From Beroe ovata (lineage: Eukaryota > Ctenophora > Nuda > Beroida > Beroidae), in the NCBI GenBank assembly GCA_946803715.1, contig CAMPET010000221.1, forward strand, positions 1 to 64,000: a stretch of DNA of 64,000 nt, read 5' to 3'. The notes beneath the pieces were generated by a model. The model was not told the DNA's origin and made no database searches. It saw nothing but the letters and a program-made list of their open reading frames with translations. The position numbers and the translations under genes were made by a program. Each line of letters begins with the position of its first letter. The stretch's first letter is position 1. Below, piece by piece: positions 19,301 through 31,322 of this stretch.

Positions 19301-22300
19301 CACCTCTCGGTCTATACACGGGGATCCCCTGATGAAACATCCTTGGTGGCGGGGGCGGGTGTCCTGAGAACACACACTTTGGAGGAGGGTGTATTTGAGG
19401 AATGAGGAAGGGGGCCGGCATGGGAAGAGGGTCTCAGGGCGAGAGAGGCAAGGTATTTCTCAGTAACAGTGAGTGATAGAAGTGTGGTGATGTGTTCTGG
19501 TGTAAACACAGAACGAGTGGGAACAAACATGCAATGAAGAAGTTGAATGAATATCTACACAAAATGTATGAATGTACACAGTACACGATGTATATATACA
19601 CAATCATGTAACATGAACTCTCAAGCTCCAAAGTGTACACAGTAATCACCGTAAATCAGATCCTTATCAGGATCAGATCCAATGTATTCCGGAACCTCCG
19701 TCGATTGGCTATCATCACGTGACAAGGTCAGGTAACACGATTGGTTACGAGTTACAATTGCGTACGGAGATGGATCGGACGAGTAACGGCGACGAGTTCC
19801 GGACTTTTCATCATCATCATCGCCGGAAATCTCCTCTTGGAATCTCGACTCATCATCACATTCATGATTGGCACAATCGTGACGGGAATTTTGCAGGAAC
19901 AGCAGGAAATCACCTGGGTCCCGTGGCGGGAGTGGAGGAGCGGGAGGCTGGCGGGATGGGATTTGCGGGAGCTGAGGGACGGGTCGGGATGGAGGTAGGG
20001 ACGGCACATTATAAATTACTTCGTCATCTTGGGATGGTTTAGGAACGGATGGCACGTCGTAAATCTCATCCTTCACTTCTTTAACCGGGCTCACTATTGG
20101 TACAGATGATCCTGGAACGAATTTTTCGTCTACAATCGCGTCCTTGTCCCGTGATATAATGTTGGGACGAGTCTGGGTTACTTCACTGGGATCATGGACG
20201 TCAGTGGACAGCCGGGCTCCCTTTATTTCGTCCATTTCCATGTCATATCTTGTACTCCGGGGGGATCTGAGTTTAGGGGGTCTCTTCATGGAGTTAGCAT
20301 GGGTGCGGGCTCTGTGCATCTGTATAAACCTGTCCGCGAACCCGTCCATTTCGGTGGACAGTTTCCGTTGTCCGGTTCGCGCTGGTATTGCATCGTAGAT
20401 AGGTTCTTCACTGTCCTCACAGGGTGACGCAGCGGATGTGTCTAGTTTAGAGGGCCTTATAGGGGTCACCATGTCATAAAGTGGGTCCTCGCCGCTTTCA
20501 TCATTGCTCTCGCCGATCACTGGTTACCAAGGGTTATCATAATGACAGACATATAAACTGTGGACATCTATCATGTTTACTGGATTTGTTAGTTGTCATG
20601 AGTGAAGCTGTGATCAGTGAAAACATAGCGGAGCTACGATAAGATGTTGAGGCAAGGGATGTGGAAACATGGCTAGGAGTCAGCTATGGATCACTTTCAC
20701 TCTGATCCTACCTTGGTCGTTATCATTTTGCGGAGTGATAGCGGTCGGTTCCGGTTCCGGTATTTGGAGAGGTGGTGGTATACCTGGCCGAGGCTTGGGG
20801 TCACCCGAGGAGTGGAGTGATTCCCGCGAACTTGTCGGGGACTTTTGTGAAGGAGTCTTCGGGGTTTGGATCGGGAGTGGACCTGGAAATCGCGGAAACA
20901 TGAGATAGCATTGTTCATTTGGAATGAACCATTTCAATGGACGATTATGCCGATATTGTATCCGTAACTCACGTATCTCAATATCATCATACACAGCTGA
21001 CTGGCCAGGCTCGTAGGCCGGTAGAGAGGGTGGGGTGAAGGAGGGAGGGATGGGGGCCTGGGTTTGGGGTGGGCCAAAAGGGGGAACTGTACTCTCCTCA
21101 TTTGAAGAGGAATTGCTGTGTATACTCTTCAAATCCTCCGCAGAGGGGCATGATACTGAGTCCAAATCTGCGGAAGAGAGATTGGGTGCCATTGAGTATA
21201 CACAGAGAGAGTTGATAATACCGACAATATAGTAGAGTGTGTGTGCTACCTTTCTTAGGAGTTGGATATTGTCTAACTGGTGTCATCACTTGTTGTGGTG
21301 TCATAGTACTGAGGAGAGGGATGAAGTTTGTAACTAACTATACTCATTGATACTGAATTGGACATAATGTCTGAACGTACGGTACCTTTGAATGAGCTTC
21401 TGCTCGATGTCGTTGAATAACTGGTGCATCTTGGATGCCTGTAACAGAGAGAATATAAAATATTTGAATATGTTTCGAGAACCAGAACTTAAACAGCAAT
21501 TTAAGATTTGAAATAAAGTTTTACTAACCTGAGCAGCACACTCGTCTTCAGCCTCATATCCCTTGAGAATGACCAGCATCGACTCAAGCTGCTGCTTGGC
21601 AAGTTGGATGAGATGAGTGCCTGACGACTTGTTCGAACTGCCTCCTGAAAACGGTCTTCCGTTCAAACTTGCAGTAAAACGCGATCACAAAATGTTCCAT
21701 CATGTCGCGCGCACGCGCGTTTTTAGTATATTTTGTGTGGAATACTGGAATAAACTCGACAGTCTGGGATGGTAGACACTAGACATCTGTCAAGTGATGT
21801 TACTGATAGTAGGCAGATTGTTTGCTCTGAACTACAGAGACCTCACCTCTTGGTATTGCAGGGTGAATAGAAGCAGGAAACTCATCGCTCATATATGCTT
21901 GCTTTATCGCCTGAAAATCCCACACAATTAGTAAACATGAACATCTGTGATCTGGCTAAAAGGGTCGCAACGACGGAGCAATAGTTGAATAGTAAGATAA
22001 GTTCCCACTAAATGACTGAACAGCACATAAAAAAGAATTCCTGCTACAGATAACTCACGTTGATCCATTCTTCCCTTTTCTCGTATATATCATCTGCTTT
22101 CAGTTTCCCTTTCGGTACCATGAAACTGAATTCCTTCTCTTTGCTCTTGAGAACTATAGAAAACCCATCATTGGAGAACCTCTTCACTTCGTTGAGATCA
22201 GAATTAAGCACTATAGAGTTCAATGGAGCCTGAAATGAAAACAAGCTGAATTCTACGTCCAGGACGAATAGGAACGCGCGTGGCGCGCGCGAGCGAANAA

Positions 22301-25300
22301 CATCAACTCGAAAAGTTACAGTTTTTGTAGACAAACGTCCCCGCGCGCGACATATACAACAATTTGAGCGTGTGACAGGCAATTTGCATTGGACACTGAT
22401 CTGCAGTCAATTATAACAAGATGGGAAGCAATCATAATCACCTCATAGCTTTGGCTCGAATCCATCTTGTAGTAACTGAGTTTCCCATGTGTAACCCGTA
22501 CAAATCTCCTGGAAATATGCCATGTTTACACAAAGTTAGAAATAGGACTGCGAATTTGCTTCCTAGTTTTTATAGAATTTCATAGTGTACACAGGTTATC
22601 AGCAATGTAATTCTGTTGCAAGTACACATGCACTATTATCATTGCTGAGTGTGTGTTGTGGAGTGAAATGTATAAGGTTAAATTGATGCATATGTGACAT
22701 GTGCCACACACATATTAACTATACAATTAGACGTACACAATTAAAAGTGCAACCAATATAACAACAACATCTCACTTACTTTTTGGAAGCTATTGCATAG
22801 GACGGACCCTTCTTATCAAGATATCCCTGCATCAGTACATTCTCCTCAACAAGAGTTAGATCGTCCTCGTGTCCAATGCTGTCCAAACATTTCCTCAGTT
22901 TGTCCTGTTCTTGGATATCAGAAAGGCCGAGTTGGTATGTTTGGTCCGGAGTCGAGATGATTATCTGCCCATCACTCTGAAAGAGACAACAGTGGAGAAA
23001 TGGAGACTCATTTCAAGAGGAGATTTGAGTAAGAAGGGGGGCTGCAAAACGCGTATTCTAGAAGGATACTGAAGAGAAATGGTGAGATATATAGTTGATC
23101 CTTTTTCAGCCTTCAGCAACATTCCATGATACTCACAACATCATGATGTGTAATCTCGTCAAATGTAATCTCCACTGGTCTCTTACCCCTCACAATATAC
23201 TGAACCACACCGGTACTGAACACAAACTGAAATTGGGGTTTTTCGAGTGCATACCTAACTGGTAACATAGCTGGTAACATAACTGGTAACCTTTCTAGAA
23301 AGCTGCATGGTTTGAAAGCATTACCATGCATATTATGGGTCAGCAAACGAATAGGAATGTTTTGCATTCCTCTACCCACAAACCTGTAGCATCTTTCTCT
23401 GTCCGTCATCCTTGTTTAGGTCGAATACTTTGAAAATGGGGTTACTCTGGGACGCAGTGTGTGATCCGGCCTGTGGGAGTAGTGTGTGTTACGTGGGGCG
23501 TAACATGGGTGTTACATATGTGTAACGTACATTGTGTAACACATAACAACCGTATCAATCTGTGCAAAACAGAAAACATTTCATCCATCTTATTCTCCCG
23601 GTATGTAAAAACACTGACCATGCATAGTAGGGGTAAACATGAAAACATGTACACAATCCCATGTATAAAACATTTATGACATTATTACAAGTATCCGAAT
23701 ACACATAACTATCCGTTATTGACTGGTATGACAAGTACCCATATATTTATCATGAAAAATTTCATGAATATTGATGGCTGTCAACAGCATTTTGCCGTTG
23801 CTGTCGTGCTCGTCTAGAACACCAGTCATAACTGTGTGTTGATTGGTGAAAATTCTTGGCAGGAATTATCGATAGCGGCACCAAATATGTTTTGTGATTG
23901 GCAATATATTCATGTTTTTTCGTCGGAAGAATACTCAATTGCTGACTATTGCTATTCCTTTCAGACGAAGAGGTAGGGAATATGCTGTTGTTTTTTCTAA
24001 ACTACTCCTGTAACGTGATATTGTTCCTGAAACATGATAACACCCTAACGTGAAGTAACCGTGAAGGTGTATAAACATGCGCAGGAGTGTTGAAGAATAT
24101 TTCATGCTCATGTTTGTGTAGAAAAACTCCGTACTCATACTCAACATGAACACTCAAAAGTGAATTTAACATGATCCGAAAAACGTAAAATGAACGTGGA
24201 ATTAACGTGGAATGTACTTTGAAAGAGTATTGAATATCGTTGAAACAAAGGTGAAAAACAAAAACAACCGGACATAGAACATTCGGCATTCAACGTGCAG
24301 CTCATACGAAAGGTTCGGGGATCTTCTCGATGTTTCCAGCTCCAAACAGCTTTCCCCTGATCCTTCCCTCTCCATCGCTCCCACTTTCCCTCACTCTTTC
24401 CAGAAGTTGTGATTCGCATTTCTGTTTCTTTCTCATCAGTCTCCGTATACTACCGCCACCGGGTGACGAGGAGAACGGGGGGAGTTTCCGCTGAATCACG
24501 GGACTCCCCCCTTCCGATGAACTGTTTTCTGAAGGAGCAGCGTTTTCCACAGGAGCAAGATTCTCGGATGGGGCATGATTTTCCTTGTCTTCTCTCTTGC
24601 TTCCCCTCATCTTCAGTGTTAGCCGTGACATTGATTGTTGAAGGAGATTATCGTGTTTCTGGATGGAACTCGGTTCCGATCTCCGGTGAGAGAGGAGGGC
24701 CTTGTCTATCGGGAATTGAGAATTCTCGGGTGGGTTTTCCTGCGGGTTCCCACAAGATGGCTCTCCGCAAGGTGGGTCCCCACCTTCCTCAGGATTACTG
24801 TCGTCTGATATGTGCCGTGTTTTCTTGTTACCCATACGGCTGATGAAGCGTGAGAGTCGAGGAGACATCATGGGGGATTTGGGGCACTGTAACTGCTGGG
24901 ATGATAGATAGGGATGATGGATGAGACAAGAACAAGTGTCTGTGAGTGATGGAGGGATGGAATGAAAACAATTAAATGATTGATTGAGTGAAAGTGGTGA
25001 GATGGGTTTGATCGAATTTGAACAATGGACATATCCTGTTATACTACGTCTTATATTAACGAATCAAGACCCAAGTTGCTTCGGAATTAATTTGTTCGTT
25101 GAAGTTGCTCATTTATGAATCAAGTTACAGTAGGATGACAGGATGCTTACAACCCCTACATTATTAATCAGTGCTCTACGCAATCAGTTGTCCCACTTTC
25201 AATCACGTGGTCTAAACACGTGATCTCGGACCACGTGACACGTTACTAATCGACACATAACACGTGACTTCCACCTCACTAATTGGAGAAAGCAGATCAT

Positions 25301-26918
25301 CTCCTTCCCCATCGCTACCCTTCAGTCGGAAACTCTTTTTCAGCGAGAACCGGCGTTTCTCGGCCATGACAGTTGGCGGTGTGGCTACCTCGTCATTGGT
25401 TGTGACAGAGTCCTTACGAAACAGTGATCACGTGATCCATGGGTTCGCACTTATATATTTCGTGTTAGATGGTGAGCATGACTTTTCTGCCATTGTTCAG
25501 CTGCTTTGTACATTGTACAACCATGATATTAGCAAGGAGAAAGTTTTGAATACTGAAATATTTGAGGACGTGATGTTCTGGACATGAACAAATTCTTATA
25601 ACATGTATAAGATGCCTGAAAGGAGTCTGGTGCATCTATCAGAACATCCATATCTTCAGCAGCTGGGAAATGCAATTCTCACCTGGGACACAGTTGACAC
25701 CTGTGAGACAACAGCAGGTGTCTGGTGGTGGTTGCTGGGGACATCTGGCTGGGCTGGTGCTGATGCCGGCTTGTTGTCCATAAGCTGTAGTTTCTCAGCG
25801 TAGTGCGACACTTGTGCTATTGGTATTTTACCTGACAGTGTCAAGGGTAGAAGTGGTGTCAAGAGCAGGAGTGGTGTCAAGATAATCATTGGTCAAGTCA
25901 TGAGTATCATGGGTGGTATCAAGAGATGCGAGTTTGCAGAAAACTTGCCTCTTTTCATCGTTGCGTCTAAAAATCACTGCCCAAGGTCGCTCAAATTTGA
26001 AAAAACACGCAAAAGAAAGTCTCATAATAAACATAATGAGGCTTTTGTGAAAGAAGACTGTCCGAAAACTATCTCAATTTACAAGGTACAGCTCAGTATA
26101 ATTTAGGAAGGAGTAATTGTTCAGGAGAGCGAATAGGGACACTTACCGAGTTTGTATAGATTCATTAGGAATATTCGACTAGCATCGCCCTGCTTCTGTG
26201 ACTGAAGATTCTCTTTCTGAAATCATGAGAATTGAGGTAGCTGTATCGTTCAAAAACAAAACCGATCGTGTTTTGTTATGATATGATTATAGAATATTTT
26301 GTTTCGTTTCTCATGAAAAAAGTGTTGCATCCAACATTTTTGTTTCCTTTCTCACGAAAAAAGTGCTGTATCCAATATCTGAAATGTTGCTATGCGTCCC
26401 ACCTGCATTGCCAATTGGAGTTCCTGTATTTGCTGATCTGCGAATTCTCTGGTAATAGCACCATCTTTCACTATCTCTTCTGCGACCTATGGGGGGTGGG
26501 CAGAGTAACTAGTAAGGGTTGGTGCTATGAAGTAACTATTTAGTCTATCTTCTTCTACGCACATCGACTGTATATATATGTGTGATAAGCTTAGTCCTTA
26601 TCTCATGGATTGATTTCATGAATTTGGAATGCCCCAGCTCATCACACCCCACTCGCACCCCACTCACACACACCCACACANACACACACACACACACACC
26701 AGTTCTACCACATCTGTCTCATCGTGAGCATCCTCCTCATTTAGTGATGTCTCATCGTACACCAACTTCTCTCCATCAGTTCTCTCACTTCCATCGACAA
26801 TCTCCTCATTCTTGATGTCTGAGTCTACTATGCTTGGAATGGAGCCTTCTCTGCTATCTAGAAACTTCCTCCCAAGAACTTGAATCCTCTCCTCAATGAG
26901 GCGCATTAGCCGTGGCAT
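13361..26918 (-). CDS. PH-domain-containing formin (PH-PH, Tyr/Pro-rich, FH1-FH2), about 30 exons
   Basis: Exons 5' to 3': 26700-26918, 26403-26486, 26147-26216, 25683-25831, 23384-23470, 23137-23226, 22780-22976, 22442-22508, 22059-22229, 21847-21910, 21529-21644, 21386-21438, 21250-21308, 20973-21167, 20712-20882, 19650-20519, 19304-19363, about 18435-19037 (copy 2) completed by 16683-17339 (copy 1), 16194-16234, 15990-16116, 15684-15902, 15486-15565, 15225-15393, 14969-15101, 14706-14874, 14445-14609, 14169-14397, 13838-14070, 13594-13761, 13361-13471. All phases agree; about 1740 aa. N-terminal acidic coil, PH1 (IFKVFDLNKDDGQRKMLQ) and PH2 (YLDKKGP, RFVRVTHGKLSYYK) are followed by YDVP-type motifs, SPxGV repeats, FH1 (APPPLPGMGPPRPP) and FH2 (VLPLHWQKIP, LDPKRSQNIG, FLEKILTIGNMMN, GFKLTSTLPKLASVRS). 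FH2 nucleates and caps actin. The order matches the PHCF formin class described for animals. Confidence 0.85.
14103..14116. promoter_or_regulatory. X-box-like palindrome GTTACTATGGCAAC
   Basis: X-box-type motif in a formin intron. Reported because the same motif recurs through the window; see findings. Confidence 0.35.
14663..14676. promoter_or_regulatory. X-box-like palindrome GTTGTCATGGTAAC
   Basis: Same 14-mer as at 9177 and 50193, here in the formin intron between exons 14706-14874 and 14445-14609. Confidence 0.35.
16737..20131. repeat. 1.7-kb direct duplication of formin exons joined by a single N (probable assembly artefact)
   Basis: 16737-18433 and 18435-20131 are two 1697-bp copies at an offset of 1698, over 99% identical by eye, introns included. 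Each holds the end of the YDVP exon, the 60-bp HPPPPPRMFHQ exon and the start of the SPxGV exon. The copies meet at one N (18434). Scaffolders often place a single N where contigs overlap but are not merged, so uncollapsed haplotypes are the simplest explanation. The junction happens to keep the reading frame (LNG, X, DEKF), so a true exon duplication is not excluded. Confidence 0.85.
17952..18433 (-). pseudogene. Extra partial copy of the formin YDVP exon (duplicated block)
   Basis: Repeats the last 482 bp of the exon 19650-20519, encoding EIYDVPSVP, VIYNVPSLPP and a GDDDDEKSG stretch. It has no acceptor of its own: it starts at the N and runs on from the truncated SPxGV exon. The 60 bp at its 3' end differ from the other copy at about 10 positions while the rest is almost identical. 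Confidence 0.7.
24302..25367 (-). CDS. Alternative N-terminus of the formin, or small nested basic protein
   Basis: Exon 25275-25367 begins with ATG (MAEKRRFSLKKSFRLKGSDG) and joins in phase 0 to 24302-24892 (LQCPKSPMMSPRLSRFISRM and onward), ending in TGA after IPEPFV: 227 aa. The sequence is basic and Ser-rich with no recognisable domain. It lies inside the formin intron 23471-25682 on the same strand. A good donor (TTC before GTATGA, at 24306-24311) leaves phase 0, exactly what the first PH exon (23384-23470) needs. The likely reading is therefore an alternative promoter giving a formin that lacks the N-terminal coil but keeps both PH domains. A free-standing small gene is the alternative. 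Confidence 0.6.
25836..25922. repeat. Short minisatellite, core TGACACCACT (minus)
   Basis: Two to four imperfect 18-bp units (AGTGGTGTCAAGAGCAGG on plus) beside the formin exon that starts at 25831. The core is shared with arrays at 50.5 and 63.9 kb. Confidence 0.6.
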
Positions 26919-27440
26919 GATCTTCTATGATATTATTTCATGAAGGAGCAAGGGGTTGCCGTGCGATCGCAAAAAAAGCTGAATGTCTCTCCCTTCAAAC
27001 AACAAAGAAATAAAACAACACAACCGTGAGACACAGGAAGTACACAGAAACTGTTAGCAATCGGGAATATGCGAGTGGTATGCCAGGAACCAATCACATT
27101 TCTCCAGAACCAGCTTCAATGACCAATAGGAGGACGGTGTTATAGGACTGAGAACCAATCAACGACCGCCTTTCCATTCTGGCCAGTTATGTTATATTCT
27201 TGGGCATGTATGCCATACGAAATTGGTGGGTGAGTATGTTGATATTGTGTATGCGGATCGGGATGTCACATGGAGAAATTGTTATCGAATACAGAGTATG
27301 TCTATCGTTCACATGTCACGTTACCCCCTCTGTAATCATGTGTACATTGAGTACAGATCCAGCAATTGCATGTAGCATGAAAAACAGTCATTCCGGTCCC
27401 TTGTTTGACCCCGTATTAACTATAACATGATTGATAGAAA
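26919..27440. other. Spacer upstream of the formin
   Basis: Likely contains the upstream formin promoter. Repeated CCAAT/ATTGG-type boxes are seen near 27090, 27120 and 27150 (ACCAATCA, ACCAATAGG), which often mark animal promoters. No coding exon recognised. Confidence 0.4.
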
Positions 27441-27441
27441 T

Positions 27442-27550
27442 TTTACTATGGTAACACTGCATGTTACTATGGTAACACTGCATGTTACTATGGTAACACT
27501 GCAGGTTACTATGGTAGCACTGTTTTACTACTTTACTATGGCAACACATA
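27442..27550. repeat. 21-bp tandem repeat containing X-box-like motifs
   Basis: About four to five units of TTACTATGGTAACACTGCATG; the later units drift. Two units make the exact 14-mer GTTACTATGGTAAC (27463-27476, 27484-27497). Confidence 0.8.
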
Positions 27551-27567
27551 CCTTCTTGACACACTCC

Positions 27568-27822
27568 ATGTTCAATTCACAGTGGTCGCTGTTGTGGTTG
27601 TTGTGGTTGTTGTTCGTAACGCTGTTCCGTGGAGAATGTCTTGGTGAACCACTGGGGGATCCTACAACCACTGTGTTATGTCGCTCTGAAATAGAGAGTC
27701 AGTTCACGTACCCTGTTCAAATTCACCTAGGAACCATATTTTGCAGCGACTTGGTTTTCGTGACCGATGACGGTCGATTTCAAACTAAATGGTTTCCTCC
27801 GGAAAATTTTATTGTTGTTTGA
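27568..27822 (+). CDS. Hypothetical small protein with signal-peptide-like N-terminus
   Basis: Single-exon frame of 84 aa starting MFNSQWSLLWLLWLLFVTLF, a strong hydrophobic leader, then a short polar body with two Cys (TVLCRSE, IFCSDL) ending PPENFIVV. No family recognised. It follows the 21-bp repeat directly. The hydrophobic leader is the only real support; a chance ORF remains possible. Confidence 0.3.
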   Translation: MFNSQWSLLWLLWLLFVTLFRGECLGEPLGDPTTTVLCRSEIESQFTYPVQIHLGTIFCSDLVFVTDDGRFQTKWFPPENFIVV

Positions 27823-28021
27823 CTAGAATTTAATGTTACATCTGCTCGCATTGCTAGGTATATCACATCAACACAAGAGTTATCTTAACAAGTCATTAAC
27901 CCATATTTATGTCAACACACCGCCGTGCGCAAATTACTAATTAAGTAATTAGACTTCACTCCAATAGCTATGACAGTGATTATAGTACTCCATAATCGCC
28001 CAACAGCCAGCAATCAGCAGT

Positions 28022-31000
28022 CTAAGTATGAGAACAACGTGTAGTAGGTTTATCAATTAAACTATTTGCAAAGCGCGTACTTGAACCATTTCGAATTAGG
28101 CGGGGGACAGAAGTTGGTTTTCGAGCAAGTTTATGCGGACTCCGACACATCCCTACACAGACACAATCACAAGACGGAAACAAAACACGGGTTCTCAAAA
28201 TAATGAAAAACAACTACTACTGCACTACCCAAAAACATATACTGTATGAGCATAGACAAGGGTAGGTAGCTGAATCGTAACTATTGTAATATATGCGGAT
28301 ATAACATCTACTCCGAGTGTATGTTAAACACAGAGATACAGGTATATCAACACTGCTGTCAGTGCTGTGTTTACTGAAGTGTTAAAAGGGGGAGCTGTGT
28401 TTGTTCACTTTACTTAGGACTTCTCACTGGGACAGTTGTTAAATCTGTGGAACAAAGTAACTTTTCTCAATGTTTAGTACGGGCTTTTGAGAGCGATGAT
28501 ACCCGCATGAAATGTGTTTTGAGTTTTATTGAACGCAGTTTAAGTTTATCTACAGGTAAAATCATACGGTTTTCCCTTGTGTTGTTATTGATAACAGTTA
28601 TGAGTCATCAAACCAATCTACATTTGTGCTGATAAGACTTTATACGGAAACATAACACCAAGTCATACACACACACGCTCATTGTACAGTAAAAAAACCT
28701 TGCTTTACATACACACACATGACTGAACATAAAAGGTTAGCATGTGTCTGATCAACAGGGTGACATAAACCATTGCCATGGCAACGAAACCTCACCCTCA
28801 CTTTTTCATTCAGTTTCACCACCTTTCTGACATCACCGATCACCGATAACCATAGCAACGAAACCTCACCATATCCCCTCACCACCACCTGCCCTCACCT
28901 TTGTTATTCTTGAACCCGATCTTCTGGCCGGTTATCCTCTTGAGACTGCTGAACCTCTCCTTCCTCACGCTCTCCTCCAAAGTAAACACCACATTCCCAT
29001 ACTCCTCCTGTCCGTACTCCGCAGTCATCCGCAACTCGCCCCGCTTGAGAGAGTCGCCACGGGACAGCAGTGATTCGCCGCGTTTTAACGAGTCACCCCG
29101 CATAGTTTCACCTCGCTTGAGTGAGTCGCCACGGGGTAGGAGGGAGTCGCCACCTCGCTTCAACGAGTCACCGCCTCGCTTGAGGGAGTCGCCTCGCGAT
29201 ATCATATATCCAGAGAGAGAGGGAGAGTTGGATGTATGCTTTGGTTGTTGCTCTAAACCTCTCTCACACACAGAGGCAGTTACCGTGGCGCCGAATGTGC
29301 CGTCAAGTCCTCGAATCACATCTACAGACGATTATGTGTAGAATTATGCAGTAGTCTACTGAGCGTTATGCATTAACAAAGCTGACTTCGTCTATAAAAA
29401 TGGATAGGTATACAAATACCGATACAGGTATACAAATACCGATAAAGTATGAGACAACAAGTCAGGGAAAATCAGAACTCTAGAGTTCCTGTCCAATTGT
29501 CAAAGAAATGGACGGAAGCGGGAATTTCAAAGTACGGTAAAATCACAAATACGAGCACTGAACTCGAGATGGGGAAATGTAAAGTATTGGTGCGGAATCC
29601 GCGGATATGAGGTCAAAATACCACTGATATATACACTAGGCAGACCACGGCGTGAAGATTTGGACTTAAGAGGGGTATGCATGTCATGTATACACAACCA
29701 GCGAAACTAGTTAAACACTCAAAACTTGCTGAAACGGGAAGCCTCGTAAAGTCGAGAGAGAGAGAGAGGGAGAGGGAAGCTGAGATAGTTGGATTACCAC
29801 ATAGCACGTTTCAGATATAACTAGAGTATCAGTTGTCAGAGAGTGAGACAACCTGTATACTTTATGTGTGTGTGTACTATATCTCCCCCACTGCTCAGGA
29901 ACAAACCAAACCGAGAACAACCAACACAAGGATACAACAAATATATACATCCAGTCCAGTAAATGAGGAGGAGGGATGATGTAGTGCAGTAACTTGGCGA
30001 GAAAAATAGAAGCGGCAATTATTTAGAGGCCAGAGGAGTCGTTAGTAGGGTATATATATTTTGTATGCATCAAGATAAGTTCGGTGTATATCACTGAATA
30101 GCGAGGTTTTAAATTGGTTGCAATGATAAGTTCATGACGGGTGATATATGCAGACCACTATGGAATATTCCATGCATTTAGTCATCATGACCATGCATAA
30201 CAGAGCCCTGGATGAGTGTATTAAAAGGTTTATTGCCCACACTAAACAAAGCAAGATCCATGCATACAAACAAGGAATGCATTATTAGTGTCATGGAGGA
30301 TTACTATACTCTCCCTCTCTCATTCTCCCCTCTGAAAGACGACTTGTTATGAGGAATATATGCAAGCAATGTGATCTATGAGAAGATCATGTACAGAATC
30401 ATGCAAAGAGTAATTACTCCCCTAAGGGGGAGAAATAGTAATTACTCCCCTGAGGGCAGGAAGAGTAATTACTCTCCTGAGGGCAGGAAGAGGAATATAT
30501 TGTATGACCACACCTGAGGGACCGAGTACACTAATTAACGATAACGGAGAACAGTACTATTTACAGTTTACAGTGGTGTACATTATTCTACTGGTAGGGA
30601 GGGAAACACTGCACACAGGGAGATGTGTGCCAAAAGAAAGCTGATGATAAGTATTTGAGATTGTTTCTTATTGTTAGTCGCTACTTAACAGTTAACAGTA
30701 CAAGAAGTACTGTATAGTGCATAACAATTAGTAAATGAGGGCAGTTAGTCACAAACAAGACAGACAAAAAGCAATACTAAAGCCCCATATATGCAAGTAT
30801 GTCAATCAATATTCGATGTTCACTATATAGCAAATTGCTATGCCAGTAAAACTTATCATATAGCTAGTCTGTTAGTAAATGTCCACAAGATATGACGGAT
30901 TGACAATACAATGCGTCCAAATACAATATGTCAGCACATTTTGGCGGCTGAGTCACATGACCCAACAACACGTTACCATGTGTCCTGTCATACTGAATTT

Positions 31001-31322
31001 GATTGGACACGGAGACTATAGCACCTAAGACGACATTTCATGAGTTGAAATTGAGTAAGCAGCCAGAGCCACTCTGATATTTATAATGAGTGAGGAAATA
31101 TAACTGGGAGGAGTTGTGTTGCACCACTTTGCACCACTTTCTTATGTGGTTTCGCTGATTGCAGACTTTGCGAAGTCAATTGATATGATATCATGAATGA
31201 ATTAGTTTCTTGTCATTGTTTCAATCATGATAAACCACAAAAGACTTATGAAACTTACTCTTGAGGTCAGCAGCAAATGATTTGCTGCGATTTAAAGTCA
31301 TCTTTCTTCTCAAGCCATCCAT
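28022..31322 (-). CDS. Basic disordered protein with RGDSLKRG repeats
   Basis: Exons 31259-31322 (ATG at 31322), 28899-29321 and 28022-28152 join in phase: 205 aa. It starts MDGLRRKMTLNRSKSFAADL. Residues about 60-115 carry six to seven copies of RGDSLKRG or GDSLKRG, separated by ESLL or ETM. The end is Arg/Lys-rich (SPHKLARKPTSVPRLIRNG). No catalytic or folded domain is seen. The Arg-x-x-Ser spacing could be a basophilic kinase target; this is inference. Intron 1 is about 1.9 kb. A minus-strand exon-like segment at about 31714-31771 (DNLADINPLSQEHHI with acceptor and donor) may be an upstream alternative exon. Confidence 0.6.
28772..28785. promoter_or_regulatory. X-box-like motif ATTGCCATGGCAAC
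   Basis: Near-perfect X-box core GCCATGGC with AAC flank. A second site, ATAACCATAGCAAC, lies at 28846-28859; both are followed by GAAACCTCACC, so the pair is a 74-bp direct repeat. Confidence 0.4.
30405..30492. repeat. Three-copy repeat AGTAATTACTCCCCTGAGGG
   Basis: Three imperfect units of about 28-30 bp, each containing the palindrome AGTAATTACT and CCTGAGGG, in the large intron of the repeat-protein gene. Confidence 0.75.
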
